Positions 46,206 to 55,261 of a stretch of DNA of 64,000 nt are shown piece by piece. Under the pieces are notes generated by a model that saw nothing but the letters and a program-made list of their open reading frames with translations, was not told the origin of the DNA and searched no databases. A program made the position numbers and the translations under genes. This DNA comes from Arion vulgaris (lineage: Eukaryota; Mollusca; Gastropoda; Stylommatophora; Arionidae), in contig CM036755.1 in NCBI GenBank assembly GCA_020796225.1, forward strand, positions 18,234,317 to 18,298,316. Direction: 5' to 3'. Numbering within the stretch: the first letter of the stretch is position 1; every line of letters starts with the position of its first letter.

Positions 46206-46336
46206 TCTCCCATATATCCCTTGGAAGTTGACATAAACGAGGCTAACTCCAACTGGCGTAATGGGCCCAACTCTGTCAAGACTTTCTTGAAGGAGTGAAA
46301 CTGCGAACCTTTAGCGTAGATGTTATGTTGATACAC
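46206..46336 (-). CDS. GPT: Alanine aminotransferase exon 7, with the PLP lysine
   Basis: This 131-bp exon has acceptor TTGTTCCAACAG and donor GTGAGT. It reads [20 protein letters not shown], then [20 protein letters not shown], then YMG and two bases of Glu. VYQxNxY and [11 protein letters not shown] are strongly conserved in the family. The Lys of STSK is the residue that forms the Schiff base with pyridoxal phosphate. The frame is intact throughout. Confidence 0.97.
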
Positions 46337-46459
46337 CTGTTGGAACAAACATACAGAGTAAACAAACAGTTCTCTTCCTCATTATTGTTTCTGTTCAATT
46401 TGATCACATGATTGACTTAATTTATTCCTCTCTGCTCCTCATGGAGTATAGGGCCTCAA

Positions 46460-47405
46460 CAGTTGTTTGTCACTTTTCTCGGTCTCTGTCTGTTTTCTTT
46501 ATGGTCTCTCAGGATTGACGAGCACTCTTCAGTTCCTCAAGAAGACTTCATCTCCAGGTTTGTTTATGATGTCCCTTTTTCCTTGCGGGTTCCACTCAAG
46601 TGCTTGTCTAGTGACAATATTCTGTGTCTTCCGTAGGGTATGCCCGACCCACCGTCACCTTCTCCTCTTAACCTGGGTCATCATGGGTTCTTGTCCTGTT
46701 CCCATCCACAGGTTTGTGTTTGCATCTGTCATACCACCTCAGTCTGAGAATCTGCCGAAGACATTCGTTGACACAGGTTTGTGTTTGCATCTGTCATACC
46801 ACCTCAGTCTGAGAATCTGCACATTGATACAGGTTTGTGTTGCATCGTCATACCACCTCAGTTGAGAATTGCAAAACATTCGACAAAGATCTGAATATTA
46901 TTTGTATTTAACTTGGTGACTCGTCATGTTTCTGAGCCATAGAGCAACACAGATTTCACATTTGAGCTGAATATCCTGAGCTTTGTTTTAGTAGTAGAGA
47001 TGGCAGTAGATTTCTACACTGTGTGTAGGATAGCAAAAGGCTTGTCGGGCTTTCCTAATCCTGGCATTAATGTCCTCATCTGTACCTCCTGATTGACTGA
47101 TCTTGCTTCCAATGTAGACAAATTCACGAACATTTTCTATCCCCTTCCTCAATCAATATCGGGTAATGCTGTATGTTGTTGCTTTGCAGTACTTTTGTCT
47201 TCTCTTGGCTGATTTTTAGACAGAATTGTTGCACTGCTTCTCCCAGAGCATTCAATTTTCCTGCATGTCTTGCAGTTTGTGAGAGCAAGCAAGATCATCC
47301 ATGAAGTCCAGGTCCTCTAATTTGACATGTGTCCACTGTTGTGCCCAGTGCATAGCCGAATACAACCTGTTCTTTATTGAGTGGGTAGTAGGCATATCTT
47401 TTTGT
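46460..47405 (-). mobile_element. LINE fragment with reverse transcriptase FMDD motif
   Basis: The minus strand reads LEDLDFMDDLAC (the catalytic FxDD of reverse transcriptase), then VREFVYIGSKISQSGGTDED, ARIRKARQAFAIL, FSSNVKSVLLYGSETRRVTK and VNRCL-type sequence. The order is that of a LINE ORF2 from palm to C-terminus. Frames are broken, and part of the C-terminal region is triplicated at 46709-46872. Confidence 0.8.
46709..46872. repeat. Three-unit tandem repeat inside a LINE
   Basis: ACAGGTTTGTGTTTGCATCT, then CATACCACCTCAGTCTGAGA, occurs three times with unequal spacers. The third copy has several deletions. The single-copy equivalent is in the related LINE at 24755-24800. This looks like an early stage of minisatellite growth in LINE sequence. 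Confidence 0.85.
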
Positions 47406-47545
47406 TGACCCCAACATACCCTGCACTCCCTAATATACCCTATACTCCCCAATATACCCTGTACTCCCTAATATAATATACCCTATCTCCCAACATACCC
47501 TGTACTCCCCAATATAATATACCCTATACTCTCCAAAATACCAGT
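47405..47545. repeat. Imperfect short tandem array, about 19-bp units
   Basis: Units of the form ACTCCCTAATATACCCTAT or ACTCCCCAATATACCCTGT repeat with indels. The array begins at the edge of the LINE at 46460-47405. Confidence 0.75.
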
Positions 47546-47639
47546 ATTTTCCATTGCACAAAAGGGCCCCTTCACTAAAAAAAAAAAACCAGAAGTACTG
47601 TTAGTTTCCTGCATGGAGTGTTCAGGCTATCTTTCCAGT

Positions 47640-47800
47640 GATCCCTAATCTCAATGTAGGTGACATCAACCTTCTAGTCCTAACAGAGATGGACGATAAA
47701 ACACAGGTTTTGTGTTCAAGTTAAGTACTTAAAACAGCCAGTGACAGTTCAAAATCTATTAGAGTAGGCTGGAAAACAAAAGCCTGTGCAAAATTAATGA
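47640..47800 (+). mobile_element. SINE family B copy, 3' part
   Basis: CCTAATCTCAATGTAGGTGA, CTTCTAGTCCTAACAGAGAT and GCTGGAAAACAAAAGCCTG correspond to the centre and 3' part of the copy at 1935-2205. Confidence 0.55.
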
Positions 47801-47924
47801 CAAATTCCTATAAAATTTTACAAATTACAGCAGGGACTATTACTGGTGATACTATCTGTGATATCTATCCATCTGGTTCTTGGTCTTCCTCAGGTTCTGC
47901 ATCATGGTTGTCAGTTGTTATAAG

Positions 47925-48175
47925 TGCAAGATGGTAATATCACAGATATCCTGCGACATCAAAGACTAACAACTACAGATGCAACACACCTGGCACAGGA
48001 TAGAAAACTGAAACTCTACATGATGAGTCACGCACATGCGATAAGACAAGACTATTGCTTGTGCACTGAGTTTGAGCACTGTCGCTGAGATCTTCCTGTG
48101 CATGAAAGGATCAAGCACACATGACTATTAACCAAAGTTTCATCAATAATGATTCAATCGATCAATCGTTCTGAC
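47925..48175 (+). mobile_element. LINE ORF2 end and 3' tail
   Basis: ATATCCTGCGACATCAAAGA, CAGATGCAACACACCTGGCA and CAGGATAGAAAACTG encode the same LINE end as 27985-28310 but uninterrupted. GAGTTTGAGCACTGTCGCTG and AGCACACATGACTATTA match the tail at 2210. Confidence 0.6.
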
Positions 48176-48213
48176 ATGGAGAAATCACAGATAATAGACT
48201 AGAAACAAAAATA

Positions 48214-48430
48214 AAATATTACATCGTCAGCCAAAATAAAATATTACCTCGTCAAGAAAATAAAATTATACCTCGTCAGCCAAAAATAAAATATTACCTC
48301 GTCAGCCAAAATAAAATTATACCTCGTCAGTCAAAATAAAATATAAATATTACCTCGTCAGTAAAAATAAAATATAAATATTACCTCGTCAGTCAAAATA
48401 AAATATAAATATTACCTCGTCAGCCAAAAT
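48214..48430. repeat. Array made from the exon 6 splice donor, 8 units
   Basis: Units of 25-31 bp contain ATTACCTCGTCAGCCAAAAT or close variants. On the minus strand that is ATTTTGGCTGACGAG followed by GTAATAT: the last codons of exon 6 (ILADE) plus its donor site and the first intron bases. The rightmost unit is the real exon end (donor at 48415-48410). Seven further units lie downstream in the intron, each with a donor-like GAG-GTA. Variants read GACTGACGAGG, TACTGACGAGG, CTTGACGAGG and CGATGT. Confidence 0.92.
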
Positions 48431-48490
48431 AAAGAGGTTCTCATCTTTAAACTGATAATATCCTCAATATTTTTCTGGTTAAGACTTGGC
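48416..48490 (-). CDS. GPT: Alanine aminotransferase exon 6, frame disrupted
   Basis: Acceptor CATTCAACAG and donor GTAATA bound 75 bp; the family and neighbouring phases require about 80. It starts by completing Gly, then QVLTRK (family GQVxTR). After an apparent one-base loss in an A run it reads NIEDII. After a further loss near CAGTTTAAAG it reads KDENLFILADE (family E-x-LFLLADE). The Asp of ADE pairs with the PLP ring nitrogen. The losses may be read errors beside the array or true mutations. Confidence 0.88.
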
Positions 48491-48534
48491 CTGTTGAATG
48501 AGAGAATTGTTTATTATTGTGTAGCTCTATTTGA

Positions 48535-48893
48535 ATATTGGTGTATTCTAGTGGTTAGAGTTTTGGTGTAGTCAAGTGGTTAGAGTATTGGTGTAATCAA
48601 GTAGTTAGATTACTGGTGTAGTCTAGTGGCTAGAGTATTGGTGTAGTCAAGTGGTTAGAGTATTGGTGTGAGATCAGGTTGTTAGAGTACTGGTGTAGTC
48701 AAGTGGTTGAAGTACTGGTGTAGTCAAGTTGTTAGAGTACTGGTGTAGTCAAGTGGTTAGAGTACTGGTGTAGTCAAGTGGTTAGAGTATTGGTGTAGTC
48801 AAGTGGTTAGAGTAATGGTGTAGTCAAGTGGTTAGAGTACTGGTGTAGTCAAGTGGTTAGAGTACTGGTGTAGTCAAGTGGTTAGAGTACTGA
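48535..48893. repeat. 25-bp array resembling a tRNA A box, about 14 units
   Basis: The unit is GGTGTAGTCAAGTGGTTAGA plus GTACT or GTATT. TAGTCTAGTGG and TAGTCAAGTGG fit the A-box consensus of RNA polymerase III promoters, and GTAGTCTAGTGGTTAGAG is typical of the D arm of tRNAs and tRNA-derived SINEs. The first units (48535-48600) are the most divergent. No complete tRNA is present. Confidence 0.85.
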
Positions 48894-48994
48894 TGTCATT
48901 CAATATGCTATTTTAAAGATAATTGGATGGTGAATATAACAATTTAAATTTAATATAAAAAAAATACAAGACACGGAAATGGACAATGTAAATC

Positions 48995-49254
48995 TTCTTC
49001 TTCTTCAAACGCTCCATATCGACCACTTGTTAACCATCTGTGTGATTTGTATGTGATCTGAGTCTAAGAGCGATTGTATGTTGTGCCAGTTATGCGCCTA
49101 CAAGTAGGCCAGCACATCAATTTCTGTGATAATGTTTATTTACTAGGGTAGCTTCCCTAGATCCCTACATCAGTCGCCTCTTCGAATTCCTGTAGGTCGC
49201 AGTGGTACTTTTCTTTGCTTCCATTGCAAGCCCTGGCAACACACAGGCGGGACA
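48995..49254 (-). mobile_element. SINE family A copy (minus orientation)
   Basis: CTTCTTCTTCAAACGCTCCA, CGACCACTTGTTAACCATCT, GCCTACAAGTAGGCCAGCAC and CTAGGGTAGCTTCCCTAG are the complement of SINE A. It lies beside an RNase H LINE of the same orientation. Confidence 0.8.
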
Positions 49255-49712
49255 ATGTAAACAAAAGGAAACATAAAGATACAAAAATTGATGAATACAA
49301 AACTACTTGTTCTTGTCTTGTACGCAATTTACTGACATATTTTAGGACTTTGGGATTGAGCGGTGGGTGGGGCAGCAAGTGTTTAAAGAGGGCTCTACCA
49401 GTTTTGCTCATTCATTCTGCCACTCTTCTTTTTTGTTACTTCTTATTATTTGTTTAGCATTCTGTAGTGTTATAGGTCTGTCATGTTGTTGACAGCTCCT
49501 GCCTTTGCAAAGATGTCTGCTCTTTCATTTCTCTGTATGTTGCTGTGTCCTGGTATCCACTGAAAGGTAAGCTTGATGGCAAAGGTGTTGATGAATGAAC
49601 TGATGGATAGTGCAAGGGACTGGTATGCAGTGCTCTCAGGGTTTGCATGTACTAATGCATGTAGAAATGACTTGCCATCAGTAAAGATAACTGGTGCTGT
49701 GTTTATTTTGTT
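49255..49712 (-). mobile_element. LINE fragment with RNase H domain
   Basis: The minus strand reads IFTDGKSFLHALVHANPEST (RNase H Asp motif), then FQWIPGHSNIQRNERADIFA (GHxxxxxNExAD motif), then KKEEWQNE, TGRALFKHL and LNPKVLKYVSKLRT. This is an RNase H plus C-terminal region from a LINE with one or two frame changes. Confidence 0.8.
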
Positions 49713-50175
49713 TAAAAATCAAGTGTTTAAGAGCCTGCATTTTTTCCTTGGCAACATATGGTTGTGAGACATGGAACATTGACAAAGCGGCGAGAAGATC
49801 ATTAATGCCTTTGAATGCAAATGTTACAGAAGAGTACTTAGAATATCATGGACAGAGAAAAGAACAAATGTTTCTGTTCTGCAATAGCTTGATATTAAAG
49901 AGAGTTGGCTATTAAAGAGCATAAAATCAAGGAAAATTAAATATCTCGGACACATCAAATGACATGAGTGCCTAGAGAGGATAATTTTGGAGGGAATGGA
50001 GCCTGGAAGAAGAATGAGAAGAAGATATAGAAGACGATGGGTGCAAGATGTCATTGACGATCTGAGAATGATTGCTGCTGACGCGGTCAATCCAGAAGAA
50101 CAGAGTTTTCAGGACTGTTGTCATGGGAGCCAAGTTCCAGAAGGGACAAGCTACTTGATGATGATGATGTTTTTT
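49713..50175 (+). mobile_element. LINE ORF2 C-terminus with ATG-repeat tail
   Basis: The plus strand reads ATYGCETWNIDKAARR, INAFECKCYRRVLRISWTEK, RTNVSVLQ and LLKSIKSRKIKYLGHIK, then RRYRRRWVQDVIDDLRMIAA. It ends in GATGATGATGATG. The same family is at 55262-55770 and 56040-56466. It lies head to head with the RNase H LINE. Confidence 0.8.
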
Positions 50176-50451
50176 CAGTGTGGAGCTGGAATATGTTTGT
50201 AAGATGGTGCGCTGAAGCTTCAGTGGCAATAGTATGCTGATGAATACATCTTCCTTCATTTGCCAATAGTCAATGAAAAATGTGGGTCTAACTCTGCATT
50301 CCACATTATAACTCATTGTATGAAACAGAGTACCTTTACGTTCATATGACTGAGTAGTTACTTCCCTTGATTAAGTTAATAATTCAACGGTTACTTCCCT
50401 TGAACAAACTACTTAACTACGATGTTGTGTTTACTATTAGCATCACCCCAC
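50176..50451. other. Intron sequence, nothing recognised
   Basis: This is intron 5. GGTTACTTCCCTTGA is roughly doubled near 50350-50405. No transposon was recognised. Confidence 0.4.
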
Positions 50452-50581
50452 CTGTAGGATTTCCAGGATTAATGATGCAGATAGCCCGAGGCTTGCTGTG
50501 AGCCTTAGCTTCATTCACAGCTCGTTTCAGTTCATGTAAACCCAGAGACCAGTTATCTTCCTCGTTTAAGTAATAGCCAAT
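50452..50581 (-). CDS. GPT: Alanine aminotransferase exon 5
   Basis: This 130-bp exon has acceptor TTTTTGACCAG and donor GTGGGG. It reads [40 protein letters not shown] and NPT plus one base of Gly. YYLxEExxWxL and INPGNPTG are conserved; the Asn of NPGNPTG contacts PLP in this fold. The donor is a weaker GTGGGG type. The phase fits exon 6. Confidence 0.96.
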
Positions 50582-50985
50582 CTGGTCAAAAATAAATAGA
50601 TATAACCATTCTTAATTAAATTTATCTGGCTCACTTGACCTGGCAAAGGTCAAGTTGATAAACTGAGATAGAATACTGAAAATAATAACATTTTATCAAA
50701 GCTATCACACATGATTTGGCGATTCTCACATGCTTTAGCAAAATGTTTACAGTCCTTGATACAGGTTAATATCACATGTGCGCTGATAACTCTGACCTAA
50801 ATATGAACATCTTACATATAAGCAAATACAAGAGGTAGATAACGATTCAACAGTCTATCAATGAAATTAATTCAATTATGATTTACCCTCTTTTCTTATC
50901 TACATCCAGGGCAAAGGTCAATGACTACATTCTAGTTCTGTATTCACACAAATAGTGTCCTTCTTTGTTTTCATTAATTAATTAT
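50582..50985. other. Intron sequence, nothing recognised
   Basis: This is the right part of the intron between exons 4 and 5. It is AT-rich, with no domain or repeat identified. Confidence 0.35.
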
Positions 50986-50989
50986 TTAC

Positions 50990-51800
50990 GAGTATGTTTT
51001 TATATATATATTCCTCTCGTACCATTATACGTTAACATAGTGCCTGCAAGTAATTGTTCTATACCGCTCTGTTCTTGGAATCTCACTCAATCTCTTCCAT
51101 GGAATCGAGTCCGATATTTCTTGCCTCTCTCTGTAAAGTTTGTTTCAGGGTTTCCTTAGGGCGTCCTCTCATTCATTAACCCTTTGCCTACCGTGGTATT
51201 CTTTGATCATTTCTTCTCAGAGTATGCCCACCATATCTCCATCTTCTCTTTCTAATAACAGTTGTTACTAGTAGTTGACCAGACATTTTTGTCTCAGAAA
51301 TGTGGGTGTTCTGATTTTTCGCGCAGCTTGTTTTCTCTGTGTCTCAACGGTAGACCGATTCTCAGCTATGCAAGCTCCTCTTGTGATGTTACAGCGCCAC
51401 ATTTGGCAATCTTGCGCCAGGGATTCACAGCCCAAGCCCATGGTATCTATATCAAAGCATTTAGAGACACTTTAAGAGTGTCTTTAAAGCGCTTTTTCTG
51501 TCTACTAGCTGGATGTTTGCCCCCTTCAAGCTCACCATACATCAACTGTTTTGGGATGCATTTATCAGGCATCCAAGCAATGTGACTGGTCCATCTCACT
51601 TGGGCCTTCTGTAACAGAGTGTTGATGCTTGGGAGCTTTGCTCTTATGAGGACTTCGGTATCTGAAATTTTGTCCTGCCAGTTTATTTTTAGCAATCTGC
51701 ATAGACAGCTTGTGTGGAAGTGGTTTTTCTTGCATGTCGGTTATACCCTGTCCATGTCTCGCTGGCGTACAGCAGCGTGGTTAGTACTATGGTTAGTGTA
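50990..51800 (-). mobile_element. LINE fragments, C-terminal region
   Basis: 51800-51300 on the minus strand reads INWQDKISDTEVLIRAKLPS, then VRWTSHIAWMPDKCIPKQLM, YGELEGGK and KKRFKDTLKVSLNALI, the C-terminal end of a LINE ORF2. 51185-51300 matches the LINE at 1-330. 50990-51180 matches LINE 3' ends at 36660 and 55855. The outer end lies about 25 bases from the exon 4 donor. Confidence 0.78.
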
Positions 51801-51825
51801 TATGCATACAATTAACATAACTTAC

Positions 51826-51942
51826 TGGGTAGGCGTTGTATTCCGCAATTGTTGCTGTGTAGAGTGGGTATTGTGGGATTGGTATCATGATACCAGCGCG
51901 TTCTTTGTCAGGCAGTGTAGTCATCAACAGTTTCAAGACATT
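51826..51942 (-). CDS. GPT: Alanine aminotransferase exon 4
   Basis: This 117-bp exon is phase 0 at both ends, with acceptor AAATATTTTTCAG and donor GTAAGT. It reads NVLKLLMTTLPDKERAGIMI and PIPQYPLYTATIAEYNAYP. VLKLL and (I/L)IPIPQYPLY(S/T)AT are highly conserved in the family. The frame is intact. Confidence 0.97.
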
Positions 51943-52019
51943 CTGAAAAATATTTACGTAAACATAAATACAGAAGCATCAATAGTAAAGTATTTTCTCG
52001 AAAGCAAAAACAAGAGGAT

Positions 52020-53050
52020 ACCTAAATTGTCAAGTATAGCAATCTATTCTCTAATCGTTGTTTTGCCTTTCGGCATCAGGTCAAAAAAAAAAGAGAACTG
52101 GACAAAGAGCCTCTTTGTGCAAGGTGGAATTTAGTGCCTTGGATATTCCGTTGATCCATCGTTTACATGGTCATCCTCTGGGTCTGTTGCTGTTGTATCT
52201 GAGTGCTAGTGTTCTTTGTGGGAGACTGTCTTGTGGTAACCTTGATGTATGTTTGAGCCATCTGACCTGTTGCTTCTTTATATATTGTAGCACCGGCAAG
52301 GATTCCACTCTTCTTCTGATTTCGTCGTTTCTGATCTTATCTCTTCTTGTAACATTTAGAATTCATCGTAAACACTTCATCTCTGTTGTTTGGATTCTTC
52401 TTTTCTCATTTGTTGCCAGTGTCCTGGTCTGACATTGACATCACAGAGTTGGTAAGAAAACTGTTGTCAGTGTCCTGGTCTGACATTGACATCACAGAGT
52501 TGGTAAAAAAACTGTTGTCAGTGTCCTGGTCTGACATTGATATCACAGAGTTGGTAAGAAAACTGTTGTTAGTGTCCTGGTCTGACATTGATATCACAGA
52601 TTTGGTAAGAAAACTGTTGTCAGTGTCCTGGTCTGACATTGATATCACAGAGTTGGTAAGAAAACTGTTGTCAGTGTCCTGGTCTGACACTGATATCACA
52701 GAGTTGGTAAGAAAACTGTTGTCAGTGTCCTGGTCTGACATTGATATCACAGAGTTGGTAAGAAAACTGTTGTCAGTGTCCTGGTCTGACATTGATATCA
52801 CAGAGTTGGTAAGAAAACTGTTGTCAGTGTCCTGGTCTGACACTGATATCACAGAGTTGGTAAGAAAACTGTTGTCAGTGTCCTGGTCTGACATTGACAT
52901 CACATAGTTGGTAAGAAAACTGTTGTCAGTGTCCTGGTCTGACATTGACATCACATAGTTGGTAAGAAAACTGTGTTGAACATTGCTCTTTTGTTGTCCA
53001 TCGTTATGTGCTTGTTTTTCAGTATTCAGTCCTTCATTTTGGATCTATCT
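52020..53050 (-). mobile_element. LINE ORF2 C-terminal region split by a minisatellite
   Basis: The left part (52410 down to 52020) reads RRIQTTEMKCLRWILNVTRR, DKIRNDEIRRRVESLPVLQY and QQVRWLKHTSRLPQDSLPQR, a clear LINE C-terminus. The right part (53050 down to 52975) reads ILKNKHITMDNKRAMFNTVF. In an intact LINE the TVFLPTLLYGSETWTLT stretch would join them. That stretch is exactly what the intervening 51-bp array repeats. Confidence 0.8.
52420..52972. repeat. 51-bp minisatellite, about 11 units, made of LINE codons
   Basis: The unit contains TGTCCTGGTCTGACATTGAT, ATCACAGAGTTGGTAAGAAA and ACTGTTGTCAG. In one minus-strand frame it reads TVFLPTL-stop-YQCQTRTLT, aligning residue by residue with TVFLPTLLYGSETWTLT of LINE ORF2. 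The unit length of 17 codons keeps two other frames open on each strand, giving spurious ORFs of 173 and 182 codons. Units differ by few bases (GACATTGACATC, GACATTGATATC, GACACTGATATC). Confidence 0.93.
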
Positions 53051-53354
53051 TCTCTAAAGTAAGTAAATGGGAACAAAATTGTAACAAACTACTACAAAAG
53101 TCAGAATTAAAGGATAAATTGTAATCAATTACTTGCTCATAACTATTTGTTTCGATCTGAAAATATCACATTTTGACAGATGAATCGCTACCGCATTTTA
53201 AGTCTTGCTGAGGGCGGGTAAAAATTACTGTGACCAATAGCTTTAGACGTTCTAAGTCTACACATTTGGACGATTTGTTGTCCCGTTTTCACCTGCCGTT
53301 TTGCGTTCATTTGTACTGCACTTGTACCTGTTACCTCTCTCTAGACATTGGTTC
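53051..53354. other. Intron sequence, nothing recognised
   Basis: No transposon or exon was recognised here. Confidence 0.35.
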
Positions 53355-53470
53355 TCCCGTGTGTTGCCGAGGCCAAAGGTGAGCAAAAATATGAACACTG
53401 CGATCTACAAGGCATGTCATAAGAGACGACTGATGTCGGGGTCCATGGAAGCAACCCTAGTAAATAAAAA
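53355..53470 (+). mobile_element. SINE family A, 5' part only
   Basis: GTGTGTTGCCGAGGCC, GCGATCTACAAGGCATGTCA, TAAGAGACGACTGATG and CAACCCTAGTAAATAAAAAG match the first half of SINE A. The copy stops where the 31-bp array begins. Confidence 0.7.
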
Positions 53471-53675
53471 GCACCATCTTCCAAACACCTCTACTCTAGT
53501 TGCACCATCTTCCAAACACCTCTACTCTAGTTGCACCATCTTCCAAACACCTCTAATCTAGTTGCACCATCTTCCAAACACCTCTACTCTAGTTGCACCA
53601 TCTTCCAAACACCTCTAATCTAGTTGCACCATCTTCCAAACACCTCTACTCTAGTTGCACCATCTTCCAAACAAA
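53471..53675. repeat. 31-bp minisatellite, about 6 units
   Basis: The unit contains CACCATCTTCCAAACACCTC and TACTCTAGTTG (or TAATCTAGTTG). It starts directly after a truncated SINE and ends about 30 bases from the exon 3 donor. Its origin was not identified. Confidence 0.92.
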
Positions 53676-53703
53676 CAAATGGTCCTAAGAGCTAATTACA
53701 TAC

Positions 53704-53834
53704 CCGAATTCCTTCACTGGCTCCAGTACTAAGAAACACATTACTTGGGTCAGAAGGTACGTTATCTCGTTCAGTAATATATTTTGCAGCATCTTCTCTA
53801 ACGACAGATAGTCCTGCGCTGTCACTGTATGCCC
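53704..53834 (-). CDS. GPT: Alanine aminotransferase exon 3
   Basis: This 131-bp exon has acceptor CAATATCTTGCAG and donor GTATGT. Two bases complete Gly, then AYSDSAGLSVVREDAAKYIT, ERDNVPSDPSNVFLSTGASE and GIR. G(A)YS-x-S-x-G, IRED and DPxNVFLSTGAS are family signatures; the STGAS loop holds the PLP phosphate. The frame is intact. Confidence 0.97.
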
Positions 53835-54124
53835 CTGCAAGATATTGCACAATACAAAGTTGTATCAGTCTTTATGTGTATCTTGTGTAAATAGTGATAA
53901 TTTTCTGTACAAGATATGCAAGCAATGATAAGTTAATGAATGTAACTAAAAATACACGGAGAAGAGATATGGAGGCAGAGATTAACAATATATAGAAGAG
54001 TGGAAGGAGCTGCAGGAGATAAAGATAGGAAGACTTGGCTGAGGGCCTATGCCACAATCAGGGCTAAAAAGGTATGAGAGGTAGTATTCAGTGAAATGAA
54101 ATTTGTGGCATATCATTTACAGAA

Positions 54125-54190
54125 CTTAGATATCAAATCTCTTCCTGACCTGACGCTGTGAGGCATACAGGATTCGAGAAAGAAAGAAAG
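54125..54190 (+). mobile_element. LINE 3' end with GAAA tail
   Basis: TCTTCCTGACCTGACGCTGT, GAGGCATACAGGATTCGAGA and AAGAAAGAAAG match the end of the insertion at 28453-28609. Only the last 60-70 bases are present. Confidence 0.65.
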
Positions 54191-54400
54191 ATATCAACAA
54201 CAGTAAACGAGTTGTCGATTTTCTAGGCTCCACTTATATGTTCAGTAGTTTGCCATTGCTTTCTGAATGGTGAGGTCTATTTTGATTGCTCGTAAAAATC
54301 AAAGGGAACTCATTCTAAACTTCTTGCCCGCGGCAGAGTTTGAACCAAGTATGCTTGGGTTGTGATTGAGCTGACTATCGTATAAGCCAGACACTCACTG
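54191..54400 (-). mobile_element. SINE family D copy (minus orientation)
   Basis: TATGTTCAGTAGTTTG, CTGAATGGTGAGGTCTATTT and GCAGAGTTTGAACCAAGTAT match 28797-29020. The last piece is the complement of a B box (GGTTCAAACTC), marking the tRNA-like head at the right end. Confidence 0.6.
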
Positions 54401-54502
54401 TATTCAGTAGAAAAATATCTTTTGATGATATTAGGAAAATGGTAATTACAACAAAAGAACGACAAAATGGATAGTACTAAAACAATGAGAATATAAACTA
54501 AC

Positions 54503-54611
54503 CAAGGCTTCTTCCTCCGCAAGATCCAAGAATTCGATCAGCCCGCAGTTTTGCATCGTCTGGAAAATGTGGGTCTTTCATGAGTGGAGGATAAGCACAC
54601 AACGCTATAAC
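54503..54611 (-). CDS. GPT: Alanine aminotransferase exon 2
   Basis: This 109-bp exon has acceptor TTTATTCTTAG and donor GTTAGT. It reads [20 protein letters not shown] and [16 protein letters not shown] plus one base of Gly. FPxDAKxRAxRIL-x-(S/A)CGG-x-SLG is diagnostic. It starts in phase 0 after exon 1 and leaves one base for exon 3. The frame is intact. Confidence 0.97.
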
Positions 54612-54729
54612 CTAAGAATAAAGCAAGAGGGTGAGTCAATAGAGAAGAACAGGCTGTTATCAGTTATATGAGGACTATCATCATAGCACTCAGGACATGT
54701 CTATAGGTGCTATAATCTCAGTCTCAACA

Positions 54730-55130
54730 AATCCAGCAGTTCAACATGCCGGTTCAATGTTAGTTAATCAATCTTTTTTTCATATTTGGTATGTCGTTCT
54801 TTTTGGGCTGTAGCAATATCTCTCAATCTGGTCAGCGACTGGGATTGACAAACCCAAAACTTCTCCATTCAGAAAGACTCTCATTGTGTTAAGAATATCA
54901 TTTCAATCCATTGCAGTTTCCTCTAATATTGTGCCATGTCAGCCAATCTATCAGCTCATTAATTAGACTGACTCCTGCATGCCCAGGGACAAAAATGAAG
55001 GTGATTTCTCTCATCCCTGTCTGTAACAGTACTTCCATCCAGTTTTGTTTCACTAATCCAGTTTCGACTTTACGTATCATACTCATGGAGGTAACAGGTT
55101 GTTACCTTCTGGCTATGTACTGGACACAAT
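54730..55130 (-). mobile_element. LINE fragment with RNase H motif
   Basis: The minus strand reads GMREITFIFVPGHAGVSLIN and ELIDWLTWHNIRG, the VPGHxGVxxNExAD motif of LINE-encoded RNase H with substitutions (the usual E-x-AD is ELID here). Downstream, LNGEVLGLSIPVADQIERY-like codons follow in another frame. Confidence 0.7.
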
Positions 55131-55261
55131 AAGTTCAGTTACCACTTGTTTAACAAGTAGAAAATCAGCCCTACTAATATATGCACATGTGGCACCAGCA
55201 AGCTGATACACAACCTACAGAGCATCCAACATACAATGAACAGAAGAAACACACTAAATTA

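Noticed and set aside
51175..51200. piggyBac-like terminus (TTAACCCTTTGCCTACC)
   Set aside because: No inverted partner was found at a sensible distance, so a single motif is not enough.
52386..52954. 173- and 182-codon frames over the 51-bp array
   Set aside because: The unit length is 17 codons. The frame that matches LINE protein contains a stop in every unit, while the open frames match nothing.
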